From contig MHMM01000007.1 in the NCBI GenBank assembly GCA_001821555.1, positions 1 to 44,753 of the forward strand: a stretch of DNA of 44,753 bases, read 5' to 3'. This DNA is from Candidatus Nealsonbacteria bacterium RIFOXYB1_FULL_40_15 (GTDB lineage Bacteria > Patescibacteriota > Minisyncoccia > Minisyncoccales > GWA2-38-27). A program made the position numbers and the translations under genes. The notes under the pieces are model-generated. The model was not told the DNA's origin. It worked only from the letters and a program-made list of their open reading frames with translations, and ran no database searches. Of this stretch, positions 35,241-44,753 are shown piece by piece (positions within the stretch are counted from its first letter, which is position 1; each line of letters begins with the position of its first letter).

Positions 35241-35520
35241 AAAAATTTCTAATTCTTAATTTGTAATTTCTATTAAATTTTTAACGAGTTAATTTCTATC
35301 TAATTAATATAAAAATTGAAGGGCAGAAATTGAAAATTAACTTGTTTTCAGTATAGCTTTTATTTTAATTCATATCAAGTAATTGTAAATAAAATTCTCT
35401 AAAAAGTTTCACTTTAGGTTATCCACATATTGTTAACAACTTGTTAACAAAATCTCTGCTTTTGTATTCCTTAGGCCTTGTGATATACTTAAATTAATTA
35501 AATTTTAAGGAACAAAAAGT
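35241..35520. other. Putative oriC (part 1): AT-rich with DnaA box
   Basis: Between rpmH and dnaA; TTATCCACA at 35419-35427; TTGTTAACAA at 35430-35439 and 35441-35450. Confidence 0.8.
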
Positions 35521-36867
35521 ATGACAAACCAAGAACTTTGGCAGGCAGTCTTGGCTCAGATTCAGCTTAATATATCGCAGGCAAATTTCGCCACGTGGTT
35601 TAAAAACACAGAGATCTCGCACCAGAAAGAAGGAAGAATTCTTGTTTTGGTTCCAAATTCATTTGTAAAAGAATGGCTTCAGAATAAATATAATAAAAAT
35701 ATATTCAAGATACTGCATGATTTGGACTGCAATATAAGAGAAGTGGAATATCAAATCGGAAAAGCCAAAATAGAGCCCAAAAAAGAAGAAATGATAATGC
35801 CCGAGACAGACCAGCTGGAGTTCCAGGAATTTAAGGTTAATAAAGACACTAACTTAAACCCGCGATACACCTTTGACACTTTTGTTGTGGGCCCTTTTAA
35901 TGAACTCCCCCATGCTGCAGCAGTGGCGGTTTCAAAAAAACCCGGAATTGTTTATAATCCCCTTTTTATTTACGGCGGGGTAGGGTTGGGGAAAACCCAT
36001 CTCATACAATCTATAGGAAATGAGATAGACTCCGCTTTCAAAAAAAATAAGGTTAGATATATTTCGTCCGAAAAATTCACTTCGGAAGTGGTTTCTTCTA
36101 TTAAAAATCAAACAATAGAGCAGTTTAAAGCAAAATACAGGGATATAGACACCTTGATTATAGACGATGTTCAGTTTTTAGCCGGGAGAGAAAAAACGCA
36201 AGAAGAATTTTTCCATGTTTTTAATATTCTTTACGAAAAAAATAAACAGATTATTCTTTCTTCAGATAGGCCGCCGAGAGCGATAAACTCTTTAACAGAA
36301 AGATTGAGATCCCGCTTTGAGGGAGGAATGATAGCGGACGTTTCAGCTCCCGACCTTGAGACCAGAATGGCGATACTAAAAACCAAGGCCCAAGAGAAAG
36401 GAGTAGAGTTTGGGGAAGAAATATACCAATACATAGCATCTGTTATTAAAAATAACATAAGGGAGCTTGAGGGAGCATTAAACCGGCTAGTAATTTATGA
36501 GAACCTGAACCACAAAAAGCCGGATATGGAAGCGACTCAAACTTTGTTCAAAAATATACTTTCCTCGCAAAACAGAGTTGTAACCCCTAGAAAAATTATC
36601 CAAGTGGTGGCTGATTTTTATGATCTTAAAGAAAGAGAGATTTTAAACGCTTCCAGAAAAAAAGAAATAGTCAGGCCGAGACAAATAGCAATGTTTCTTT
36701 TGAGACAGGAGCTTAAAAGCTCTTTCCCATCCATAGGAAGAAAATTTGACGGGAAAGACCATACAACAGCGATACATTCTTACAAAAAAATACTTAGGGA
36801 GGTTGAAACTGACAAGAAATTAGAAGAAGAAATTGTGCTGATAAAAGAACAAATTTTGGCGTCTTAG
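35521..36867 (+). CDS. dnaA: Chromosomal replication initiator DnaA
   Basis: IYGGVGLGKTHLIQSIGN; LIIDDVQFLAG; DHTTAIHSYKKI. Confidence 0.98.
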   Translation: MTNQELWQAVLAQIQLNISQANFATWFKNTEISHQKEGRILVLVPNSFVKEWLQNKYNKNIFKILHDLDCNIREVEYQIGKAKIEPKKEEMIMPETDQLEFQEFKVNKDTNLNPRYTFDTFVVGPFNELPHAAAVAVSKKPGIVYNPLFIYGGVGLGKTHLIQSIGNEIDSAFKKNKVRYISSEKFTSEVVSSIKNQTIEQFKAKYRDIDTLIIDDVQFLAGREKTQEEFFHVFNILYEKNKQIILSSDRPPRAINSLTERLRSRFEGGMIADVSAPDLETRMAILKTKAQEKGVEFGEEIYQYIASVIKNNIRELEGALNRLVIYENLNHKKPDMEATQTLFKNILSSQNRVVTPRKIIQVVADFYDLKEREILNASRKKEIVRPRQIAMFLLRQELKSSFPSIGRKFDGKDHTTAIHSYKKILREVETDKKLEEEIVLIKEQILAS

Positions 36868-37069
36868 CTTGTGGATAAATTCGGGAAAATATTGTTAATT
36901 AAAAATTAATTAAAAGTGAATAAAAAAAGGGTGGGATTTATCCCCCAATTAATTAATGATTTTTTAACAATCCTGCACAATATTTTTCCCCAATGGGGTT
37001 GAATAGAAAAAACACCTTTTTCCACACCACTAATACTAACAATAACTTATTTAATTAATTATAATTATT
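36868..37069. other. Putative oriC (part 2)
   Basis: TGTGGATAA (36870-36878, reverse DnaA box), TTTTCCACA (37018-37026); AT-rich. Confidence 0.65.
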
Positions 37070-38194
37070 ATGAAATTCCAAATCCTTCAGGAAAAATTAA
37101 AAGAAGGATTGAGTATTATAGAAAGAGTTGTTTCAAGGTCTTTAACTTTGCCGATTTTAAATAATGTTTTAATTGAGGCGGGGAAAAACTTTCTCTGTCT
37201 TTCTTCAACGGATTTAGAAATTGGAATAAAATGGTGGGCACTGACCAAAACAGAAAAAGAGGGAAGTATAACCGTCCCATCAAAACTTCTTTCGGGATTT
37301 GTTGGTTTGTTGCCAAATAAAAAAATAGAGGCAGGGGCTCTTAAAAATGATTTTTTTAGTATTGAATGTGAAGAATGTAAGACAAAAATAAAAGGGCTTT
37401 CGGCAGAAGAGTTTCCCTTGATTCCCAAAGTTTCAAAAGAAGAATTTATCTCTGTTAAAAGCTCTGAATTTTGCAGGAATCTTGCGCAGATAGCGGATAT
37501 CCCGGCGCTTTCTGCCACAAGGCCCGAAATATCCGGAATCTATTTTTCTTTTCAAAAAAACCAGATAATATCGGCTTCAACTGATAGTTTTAGATTAGGA
37601 GAAAAGAAAATGACTCCCCTAAAGTCTTCTTTGTTATCTCCCAAAACACTGATTGTGCCCCAAAAAACCATAAAAGAGGTTATAAACATATTCGGGATAA
37701 AAGAAACAGAGCTTAAAATATACTTTTCTCCCAACCAAATAATGTTTGAATCTTTGATGCAGGAGACAGACCATCCCGAAGTCCAGCTAGTATCTCGGCT
37801 GATAGAGGGAAGCTACCCTAATTATCAGGAAATTATTCCCAAAAAGTTTACCACAAAGCTTATTCTTAATAAAGAAGAGTTTTTGGCCCAATTAAAACAA
37901 GCGTCTCTTTTTTCGAGTAAAACAGGAGAAATAAAATTAAAAAGGGAGGATTCAAGGGTAGAAATTTTAAGCCAAAATACAGAGCTAGGGGAACACGAAT
38001 CTTTTATTTACAGCAAAATAGAAGGAGAAAAATTTGAAATATCTTTTAATCACAGGTTTTTATCGGACGGCATATCTAAAACAAAATCAGAGGATATATC
38101 TTTGGAATTAAATGGAGACTCCGGTCCCGGAGTGGTTAGATCTCCGGGCGATGACAGCTACACCTATGTGGTAATGCCCATAAAAGGGAACTAA
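37070..38194 (+). CDS. dnaN: DNA polymerase III beta clamp
   Basis: MKFQILQEKLKEGLSIIERVVSRSLTLPILNNVLIEA; C-terminal YTYVVMPIK. Confidence 0.97.
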   Translation: MKFQILQEKLKEGLSIIERVVSRSLTLPILNNVLIEAGKNFLCLSSTDLEIGIKWWALTKTEKEGSITVPSKLLSGFVGLLPNKKIEAGALKNDFFSIECEECKTKIKGLSAEEFPLIPKVSKEEFISVKSSEFCRNLAQIADIPALSATRPEISGIYFSFQKNQIISASTDSFRLGEKKMTPLKSSLLSPKTLIVPQKTIKEVINIFGIKETELKIYFSPNQIMFESLMQETDHPEVQLVSRLIEGSYPNYQEIIPKKFTTKLILNKEEFLAQLKQASLFSSKTGEIKLKREDSRVEILSQNTELGEHESFIYSKIEGEKFEISFNHRFLSDGISKTKSEDISLELNGDSGPGVVRSPGDDSYTYVVMPIKGN

Positions 38195-38200
38195 AAACCA

Positions 38201-38229
38201 TTGACAGACTCAAAACAGTATGCTATAAT
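38201..38229 (+). promoter_or_regulatory. Perfect consensus sigma70 promoter
   Basis: TTGACA-N17-TATAAT. Confidence 0.88.
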
Positions 38230-38298
38230 CTAGATAGCTAGAGAGTGTTTCTTTGGCAAAACTGATCATTGACAACTACATACTAAGTGGAGGTCCGT

Positions 38299-39555
38299 AT
38301 GGATAGTTTCTGGAAGCAGAAGATGTTCTGGGTATGGGTAGTGTTGGTCGTTTTTTTGGCTATATTCGTGCCCATAATTGTAACACGGGTCTTTGGATTC
38401 ACGGTCCAGAATATAGTCGATATTTTTCCTTTAGACCTGGATGGTGTGTCAGAAAAAACAAAAGAAGAGCTAATAAAAAAGCAAGAACAGCACGTTTCTT
38501 TATTGGCTCTAGCGATTCTCTTGTTTGTGGGTTTTTTGGCGATTTGGTACAGGACTCAAAAGCACTTTATAAAGATGCTTTTGGTCTGGGTTATTTCGGT
38601 ATATTTGCTTTATTTGTTAATTGCCGAAATCACCATAAACCAGCTCGCAATATTCAGCCTTGTGTGGCTAGTCGCTCAAGCCATGACTGTGTATTTGCTA
38701 TATCGCTGGGGCCGCATAAACTTTGATCAGTGTGGCTCGGTAGAAAAACCCGCACAAGCAGTGGTGGTCAGGCTGGGTAAAGATATAAAGGCAGTTGGCC
38801 CAGGGCTTTACTTTACTCTTCGGCCGTTAGACAGATTATGGAAGTTCCCTACAGCAACAGTCGGGGCTACCTATAATGTGACTGACGGTGTTTATAGTAG
38901 GGCCGACGGCACAATATCAAGCCAACCGATTACCGGCAATGTGAGTTTCCATTTTACCCCCCCCGACATTAATACACCCTACAATGTAAGAGGCCAATCA
39001 AAAACCGGGGGAGAGATTCTGAGGCAGATGTTTAGAAACTTACCTGCTGGCGATTTTGTCGGGAAAGGGGCGAAAGAAGCGTTCGTGAGGTTTTTCAAAC
39101 TCCTTGACCCGACAATTCTAGGGGGGTTTCGTCAAGCCATGATTGTCCGGAATTCGGATGAGTGCCGGCATGATAAGGCCGGCATTGAAAGGGACATGAA
39201 AGTTTATGTGAGTACTGAAGACGGAAATCCACTTGCGGTGTGGATGATCCCCATGGATCTCGTGGATTTTGAGGTTAAGCCCAAAATACCCGATGCTATG
39301 GAGGAGGCCTACATGGCTCCTGAAATCGCCGCGAAAAAAGCCGAAGCCTCTAAAAAGGAGGCGGATGCAATCAAGAGAAAGCTTGTCGCCGTAGGACTAG
39401 GAGGAGGAGACCCCGACGCCTTTATTCTAGTGGATGGTTTGGGCGGTGGGAAAGGGCCGTCAGCGGAGAATGTTTTCTATGCGACTATGGCGGCCTCTTC
39501 TATGCGGCAAGGAGGGGGCAGTAGGTTTGGGGTTTTTAATCCTAAGAAGCCCTGA
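38299..39555 (+). CDS. SPFH/band-7-like membrane protein with N-terminal TM helices
   Basis: VEKPAQAVVVRLGKDIKAVGPGLYFTLRPLDRLWKFPTATV; GTGGAGG RBS before MDSFW. Confidence 0.75.
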   Translation: MDSFWKQKMFWVWVVLVVFLAIFVPIIVTRVFGFTVQNIVDIFPLDLDGVSEKTKEELIKKQEQHVSLLALAILLFVGFLAIWYRTQKHFIKMLLVWVISVYLLYLLIAEITINQLAIFSLVWLVAQAMTVYLLYRWGRINFDQCGSVEKPAQAVVVRLGKDIKAVGPGLYFTLRPLDRLWKFPTATVGATYNVTDGVYSRADGTISSQPITGNVSFHFTPPDINTPYNVRGQSKTGGEILRQMFRNLPAGDFVGKGAKEAFVRFFKLLDPTILGGFRQAMIVRNSDECRHDKAGIERDMKVYVSTEDGNPLAVWMIPMDLVDFEVKPKIPDAMEEAYMAPEIAAKKAEASKKEADAIKRKLVAVGLGGGDPDAFILVDGLGGGKGPSAENVFYATMAASSMRQGGGSRFGVFNPKKP

Positions 39556-39566
39556 ACAAAGACCAT

Positions 39567-39592
39567 AAAGGGACTCATTGAGAGTCCCTTTT
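39567..39592 (+). terminator. Rho-independent terminator
   Basis: AAAGGGACTC-attga-GAGTCCCTTTT. Confidence 0.8.
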
Positions 39593-39729
39593 GTATTACT
39601 TTTTTAAATATTCTAAATTTATTCCGGTGCCACTTTCCCGATTTACTTGTCAGTGTATCTTTTATCTCGTAACTAACCCTCATTTTTGTATTAATTAGTG
39701 GGGTCTACGCTTATTTTTACTTCCCCGGA

Positions 39730-41997
39730 CTAATAGACGGCGGAGCTTTCGTCTAGCCCCTCTTCTCCTTCGGGCGACGGAGGCGGCGTGTCATCATCTG
39801 GCGACGGAGGCGGCGTGTCATCATCTGGCGGTATGTCTCCCGGATCGTCCGGAAAAATAGTATCTGCGGCGGAAACGGTGCCCGGTTTGTGTTTAAATAT
39901 TTCGTCTTTGGAGTAGTATCTAATTCCTGCTATATCAACTCCATGAGGTCTTATACGAGGCGCCGCATTTATGAGAGCTGCTTGTGGCACTCCGTATTTT
40001 TCCGCGATATGTTTCCAATAAAGCTCTTGGTATTTCTTCAGGGTCTCCGGGTCTTTATTTACATCTTCTGCCTTTGCTAACTTAAGCTCTTTTTTATTTT
40101 CATCAACCCATCTAGAAAAACCCCTTGTTAGGGTAAATTGCCTTGTTGCTCCTGCTCCTTTTAATGTGCAAAGTTTTCTCCACGTATCCTCTCCCTTGAG
40201 GGCGGCAAATGCTTCCAATACGTCAACGTTATCAACAACCTCCTGTTCCTGATTGACAATGCTTTTGTCTTTTGCGTCAGATACCAATTGCGCCATTGCC
40301 TGTAATCGTTCCTGATTCAAAAGTTCTTTTTGTTGTTTTTCTGATTTTCCTTTTTTCTGTTCTTTCGTCAAACTAACACCTATCATGCCCAAACGAGCAT
40401 CGTCTCTAAGGGCCTTTTCTTTCATGCCGGCCTTTTGCAGATATTCCATAGCCCTTGAGGCAGTTTGATCATTAAGAAATTTATCGTCTTTAAACAGTAG
40501 CTCTTCTTTTTCTGTATTTGTTAATTTACGTTTTTTGCCATTTTCATCTTTTACTATCATTTCGCGGTCATACTTATATTTTCTCATATATGCCTTTACA
40601 AAGTCCTGGCTGTCTCCTCTAGCCACAATTACATTATGCACTGCGGCGGCAGCTTTTAGGCCATGATATTTGCCATTGGCCACTCTGTCCATCTCTTCTC
40701 CCGAGTCTCCTGTAATTTCTTTTTCCATCGCTCTAATTGAGTTTTCTGTATCACTGGCTTGCTTTAAAGGCTCGGGCCTGAACCAGCGTATTGGAGCGGG
40801 CAGCGCATCCCATTTATTTGCTATGCTGCGGCCTATATCGCGGGCAGTAACCGTCCGGCCCTCTCTGTTCCAAAGATTAAGCTTCCTGTCGGGGAGATTC
40901 AGTCCCTTCCACGCCTTCCTAGCACCCCACCCAGTGGCTCGTTTAGGCGCGGTTATGCCGGCCCAACGCATGGCGCCGTAAGTTTTGCCTTTTGCGAAAC
41001 CAAAAGCCTTGCCGACTATTTCAGAACCAATTGCTGAAGATTTGAGTCCGACTGCAAAACCGACGAGTATCAAAGCATAAACAATAACAAAGGGAATCAC
41101 CTGGTCAAGCCATCCATATTCCACAGGTTCTTGTGTAAATGAAGACAGTTTATTTTCAAAAACAGAATTTATTTCAGCAAAAGTTGCTGCGGCAAGATAA
41201 ATAAAGAAGACGATGGGTATACCAATGATAGACCACTGTACCAATTGTTGCCACCATAATTTCCAAATTTTTTCTGTTTGAGGAAGAATCATTGCAACAA
41301 ACGCGATAGGAGATAAAATAACTAAAATCCAAATTGCAATATGTCGAGCTAGAAACATAACCCATATAATGCAAAAAATGAAAAATTGCAACAAATTAAA
41401 ATTAACTAGAACCACGCCTCTAGCAAGAACGCCGGCTGCCATAGAAAAATCATCTGCTTGGGATATTTCTTTCGCAATCTTAAAAATTCCCCATTCGCTG
41501 GAGCTTATAATCTCATTTATTCCCTCTGTAATTCCTGCCGAAAAATAAGCCATAACTATATTTGTGGCATCCACCATCAATCCGACCAAAACCGGAGCGA
41601 AGTTAACTAAGAGAGAAACAATAATAAGTTTAACTAAAATCTTTTTGCCGTCATATGCTTTAATATTCAAAGTAATTAACAGCGCAACCACAATTAATAC
41701 GGTTACAATTCCCAAGCTGACAAATTGTTTGGTTATTCCTAAACCAAGCTCAACGACCGGGTTATTATTGACGTAGCCCCAAGTAAAAGCATCTTGGCCT
41801 ATTATAGAATTGCACAATCCCCCGGCGATTTCAGCAAGCTTTCTCGTGACTACAAGGAGAAATCCAATAATTATTCCAGGAAGAGTAAGCAGTACATTCT
41901 TTCCGTATTTATCAAGCCAGCCTGCTGATGCGGATAAGGGAAAAAGCAGAGACAATAAAATAATCCCACAAAAAGATACAGCATTTTTTATTTTCAT
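39730..41997 (-). CDS. VirB6/TrbL-like polytopic membrane protein
   Basis: Signal and multiple TM helices, long hydrophilic region, acidic Pro-rich C-terminal repeats. Confidence 0.7.
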   Translation of the reverse strand: MKIKNAVSFCGIILLSLLFPLSASAGWLDKYGKNVLLTLPGIIIGFLLVVTRKLAEIAGGLCNSIIGQDAFTWGYVNNNPVVELGLGITKQFVSLGIVTVLIVVALLITLNIKAYDGKKILVKLIIVSLLVNFAPVLVGLMVDATNIVMAYFSAGITEGINEIISSSEWGIFKIAKEISQADDFSMAAGVLARGVVLVNFNLLQFFIFCIIWVMFLARHIAIWILVILSPIAFVAMILPQTEKIWKLWWQQLVQWSIIGIPIVFFIYLAAATFAEINSVFENKLSSFTQEPVEYGWLDQVIPFVIVYALILVGFAVGLKSSAIGSEIVGKAFGFAKGKTYGAMRWAGITAPKRATGWGARKAWKGLNLPDRKLNLWNREGRTVTARDIGRSIANKWDALPAPIRWFRPEPLKQASDTENSIRAMEKEITGDSGEEMDRVANGKYHGLKAAAAVHNVIVARGDSQDFVKAYMRKYKYDREMIVKDENGKKRKLTNTEKEELLFKDDKFLNDQTASRAMEYLQKAGMKEKALRDDARLGMIGVSLTKEQKKGKSEKQQKELLNQERLQAMAQLVSDAKDKSIVNQEQEVVDNVDVLEAFAALKGEDTWRKLCTLKGAGATRQFTLTRGFSRWVDENKKELKLAKAEDVNKDPETLKKYQELYWKHIAEKYGVPQAALINAAPRIRPHGVDIAGIRYYSKDEIFKHKPGTVSAADTIFPDDPGDIPPDDDTPPPSPDDDTPPPSPEGEEGLDESSAVY
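39773..39826. repeat. 27-bp tandem repeat (2 copies) encoding SPDDDTPPP
   Basis: GGCGACGGAGGCGGCGTGTCATCATCT x2. Confidence 0.9.
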
Positions 41998-41999
41998 TT

Positions 42000-43424
42000 T
42001 TATAACACTTCTCCCTTAATTACCAAAATCGACTTTGTGCATGGATAACAAACAAGTAGATGCTGGATAATGTTTGTATTAGTGCCACCCATAACCTTAT
42101 TACAGCCATCTCCGCATTGCCCAATCGGATTGTCCAATAAATTATTGTCGTCTTTGGTTATTACCTCACAAGTGTTTTTTGCTAAAAGGTTGTCTTCGTC
42201 AAACAATACAGCAAAATAACCGCCTTCCGGTTCAATCTGAATTGACCTGATCTCAGAATGAATAATGTCCGGATTGTTAGTATCTTTATTCGCAAGGCCA
42301 AGGCTTAAGAGTTTTTCAGTTAGGATTTCATCGGAGTTTTTTCCATGGGTTGACATGTGTGCTAAAAAAGCATATCTTGTATCTTCTACTTTTCTTAGGC
42401 AAAGAGTGGGGTCTTGATTATAGCCAACGCATTCGTATAATATTACTCCCTTATTCTCGGGGGCTGGATCTGACTCGGGCTTTTTAAATATTGTGATAGA
42501 ATAGGAATTTTTAAATCCCAGATCGGGATGAAGATCCATATTGTCTTCATAGGTAAACACTTTGCACTTGCCTTTCATATTATAGTCTTCGTGGAAAATT
42601 ACACCGTAGTTATATTCCCACAATACATGAACTTCTCCGTCTCCTCCCAGAACATAGGTTTTTTCCGGTACATGGAAAACGGAATGCTTTTTCCCCTCTA
42701 ACACCGGATTGGAATTTGGATCATCCGGATTAAAATAAGGGTTTTCTTCTGCTCCGCCTTTTGGAGTAAAAACAAAATTAGTTTTAAAGTTTGCTGAAAC
42801 GGGTATTTTTGAACAGATCCCAGAGTCATTTTTAATAAATTTTCTAAAGCTTTTTACTGCATCCCGTATATTTTCTTTATTTTCGCTAGTCGTATATGTA
42901 TGTAAAATACCAGATAAAACCGGAAGTTCGCTTGGTTTTTCAACATCATAATTACATATATATATGCCAGGCGGAATAACCGGTTCAATAGCATCAGGAT
43001 CAGTAAGTTTTAGTATGGTTAATTGAGGATTAATAGTGCGGAAGATAATAAAGGCAGAGAACAAAATGACAGCTCCCAAAAATGCAGATGTTATGCCTTT
43101 TTTGGCTTCCGAAAGCTTTTCTGCTGACCCGAAAGATGTAAACCATTTTATGCCGTTATATATCAAAACACCAAAGATTATAAGGCCGATTAGAGCCATA
43201 GCTAACCGGTAAATATAGCTTACGTATCCTGGCAGGCCTGAGTTCATAGGCACTGCCTCTGTTTCGCCAGGAATAATGGGATAAACAAGCTCAAGGTCTA
43301 CAAGATTGTTTTTTTCTTCTTCGGTGTCGGCAAGGGCGGAGGTGGCAGAGAACAAGGCCAAGGCAATTATAATAACCGCCATCAATCCTATCGCCCCCCT
43401 TTTTATTTTTGAAAATTGATTCAT
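42000..43424 (-). CDS. VirB2/TrbC pilin-like N-terminal TM pair fused to a large C-terminal domain
   Basis: Signal peptide; YIYRLAMALIGLIIFGVLIYNGIKWFTSFGSAEKLSEAKKGITSAFLGAVILFSAFIIFRTINPQL. Confidence 0.65.
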   Translation of the reverse strand: MNQFSKIKRGAIGLMAVIIIALALFSATSALADTEEEKNNLVDLELVYPIIPGETEAVPMNSGLPGYVSYIYRLAMALIGLIIFGVLIYNGIKWFTSFGSAEKLSEAKKGITSAFLGAVILFSAFIIFRTINPQLTILKLTDPDAIEPVIPPGIYICNYDVEKPSELPVLSGILHTYTTSENKENIRDAVKSFRKFIKNDSGICSKIPVSANFKTNFVFTPKGGAEENPYFNPDDPNSNPVLEGKKHSVFHVPEKTYVLGGDGEVHVLWEYNYGVIFHEDYNMKGKCKVFTYEDNMDLHPDLGFKNSYSITIFKKPESDPAPENKGVILYECVGYNQDPTLCLRKVEDTRYAFLAHMSTHGKNSDEILTEKLLSLGLANKDTNNPDIIHSEIRSIQIEPEGGYFAVLFDEDNLLAKNTCEVITKDDNNLLDNPIGQCGDGCNKVMGGTNTNIIQHLLVCYPCTKSILVIKGEVL

Positions 43425-43468
43425 TAAAAATTCATTGAAAATTGATAATAGTAAATTGAAAATTGTTA

Positions 43469-44753
43469 TTACTGTAGTATATCATTTATTTCTCTTGCTG
43501 TATTGTCTATTCGCCTAGAAAGATTTAATATTTCCCCCAAATTAACCCTAATGGTTTCCATAGGGTAGGGGTTGCCTCCTGACGGCGGCAAAGATTCGCA
43601 AGCAGGGTAATTATTCAAGCCGGTTATGCTGAATTCTAAGCTACTTTTTTGGAGGCCGGGCAAGGGAATTTCTTTATCTCTCACATAGCTTAATTCTTCT
43701 AGCGGGATAACGCCAAGTTTTTCTTTTATGGGTTTCTTTAAAATAAAATTTTTAACTTCCTCCGGCCAATTAATTGGAATTTCTGCCGGGATTTTTTTGA
43801 GCAGCATATTCACGCCCTCAAATTTTTCCGCCGGTATGTTTATATCTTCTAATGGTATAGAACCAGACGGATTGCAATCTTTTTTACAGAGCGACTCGCA
43901 AATTGGTCTATTTTCTCCCTCATTTTCGCAATCCTCTTCGCACCATTGCTCACACTGTTTTTTCTGTCTCTCGCCTTCTTCATTATCTCCCTCCTTTTTC
44001 TCCTTGATCATTTTCTCTATTTCTCTTTTTGCGTTTTCTTTTATTTTTAATTCTGCCTTCTTAACACCTTCGTAGATTTCATCCTCCACTATTTTTGCAA
44101 AGGCCTTTGCCGCATCGTCAAGGTGGTCTTGAATATTTTTTTGAATAGCCTTGTTTATGGCATTCTGAATTTTGGCTATTTTAGGATTTAATTCCGAATA
44201 AACAGATTCTTTGACGTCTTTGCAAAACTTATTGATGCTTACATATTCATTATTGCATAAATCAATATTTTTTAAAAATCTTGGCCAATAAAAATAATAA
44301 TCAGGATACGAAATTATAATAGGAATCCCTGATATTCCGCCGCCTATGCATCCGGTTGGTATATCTATAATTGAAGAGACGAGCCCAAGTAAAAAGTTAA
44401 AGGAATCCATTTCAATTCCTTTGAAATTTAAAACTATTTCCGGGACAGGCAGGTCTATTTTCGGCATATCAAGATCTAATGATATAAATTTTGCCAAATC
44501 AAACTCCGGGAAGGGGATTGGCATCGGCGGGAATTCCAGCACCTCGGTATCTATATCTAGGGGTATATCTCCTATGTCTCCTCCTATGGGGACAGATGTT
44601 TTTATGGGGGGTATTTTTATGGGCGGGATTTTTAGGGCTGGGTATGGGATGTCTAATTGAAGAGCTGGGATAATATCTAGGCAATCGTCAAAATCACAAA
44701 AATTATAATTTGAAAAAATAAGATCCTCAAATATTAAATTAGGAAGTTTTACT
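43469..44753 (-). CDS. Large Pro/Ile-rich protein, 5' end runs off the window
   Basis: Frame stays open to the window edge upstream of the listed start at 44542: ...VKLPNLIFEDLIFSNYNFCDFDDCLDIIPALQLDIPYPALKIPPIKIPPIKTSVPIGGDIGDIPLDIDTEVLEFPP. Confidence 0.7.
   Translation of the reverse strand, partial: VKLPNLIFEDLIFSNYNFCDFDDCLDIIPALQLDIPYPALKIPPIKIPPIKTSVPIGGDIGDIPLDIDTEVLEFPPMPIPFPEFDLAKFISLDLDMPKIDLPVPEIVLNFKGIEMDSFNFLLGLVSSIIDIPTGCIGGGISGIPIIISYPDYYFYWPRFLKNIDLCNNEYVSINKFCKDVKESVYSELNPKIAKIQNAINKAIQKNIQDHLDDAAKAFAKIVEDEIYEGVKKAELKIKENAKREIEKMIKEKKEGDNEEGERQKKQCEQWCEEDCENEGENRPICESLCKKDCNPSGSIPLEDINIPAEKFEGVNMLLKKIPAEIPINWPEEVKNFILKKPIKEKLGVIPLEELSYVRDKEIPLPGLQKSSLEFSITGLNNYPACESLPPSGGNPYPMETIRVNLGEILNLSRRIDNTAREINDILQ

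Noticed and set aside
39773-39826. 27-bp tandem repeat as a notable regulatory repeat
   Set aside because: It is in frame and simply encodes an acidic Pro-rich tail (SPDDDTPPP), common in surface or secretion proteins.

Overview
The window looks like a chromosomal segment from a Patescibacteria/CPR (Parcubacteria-like) genome with a standard-type genetic code; TGA is used as a stop. It carries core genes: infB, rbfA, rplS, ftsH, ruvA, uvrB, rpsT, holA, mutM, tsaE, ruvB, ruvC, a YebC-family gene, tyrS and a class A PBP. It also holds the replication-origin neighbourhood (jag-yidC-yidD-rnpA-rpmH | oriC | dnaA-dnaN), eight tRNA genes, a two-component pair, a PilB-like ATPase, and a T4SS-like gene set (PrgI-like, TraC N-domain-like, VirB4, VirB6/TrbL-like, pilin-like) split on both sides of oriC. 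Several one-gene or two-gene hypothetical cassettes have near-consensus sigma-70 promoters and private terminators. The most unusual observations are: (i) an HTH-type gene (16761-17594) carrying at least 14 copies of the palindrome TGTCCATGGACA, spaced at about 1, 2 or 3 helical turns and read in two codon phases; (ii) an approximately 82-nt structured intergenic element present twice, with compensatory changes, each copy between divergent genes; (iii) a probable ~200-nt structured ncRNA on the minus strand between pilB and ruvB, with its own promoter and terminator; (iv) a perfect 36-bp palindrome inside the tsaE reading frame; (v) a tRNA-Ile(UAU) and a tRNA-Val(GAC) with C at position 33. 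Everything was read by eye; no database searches were run.
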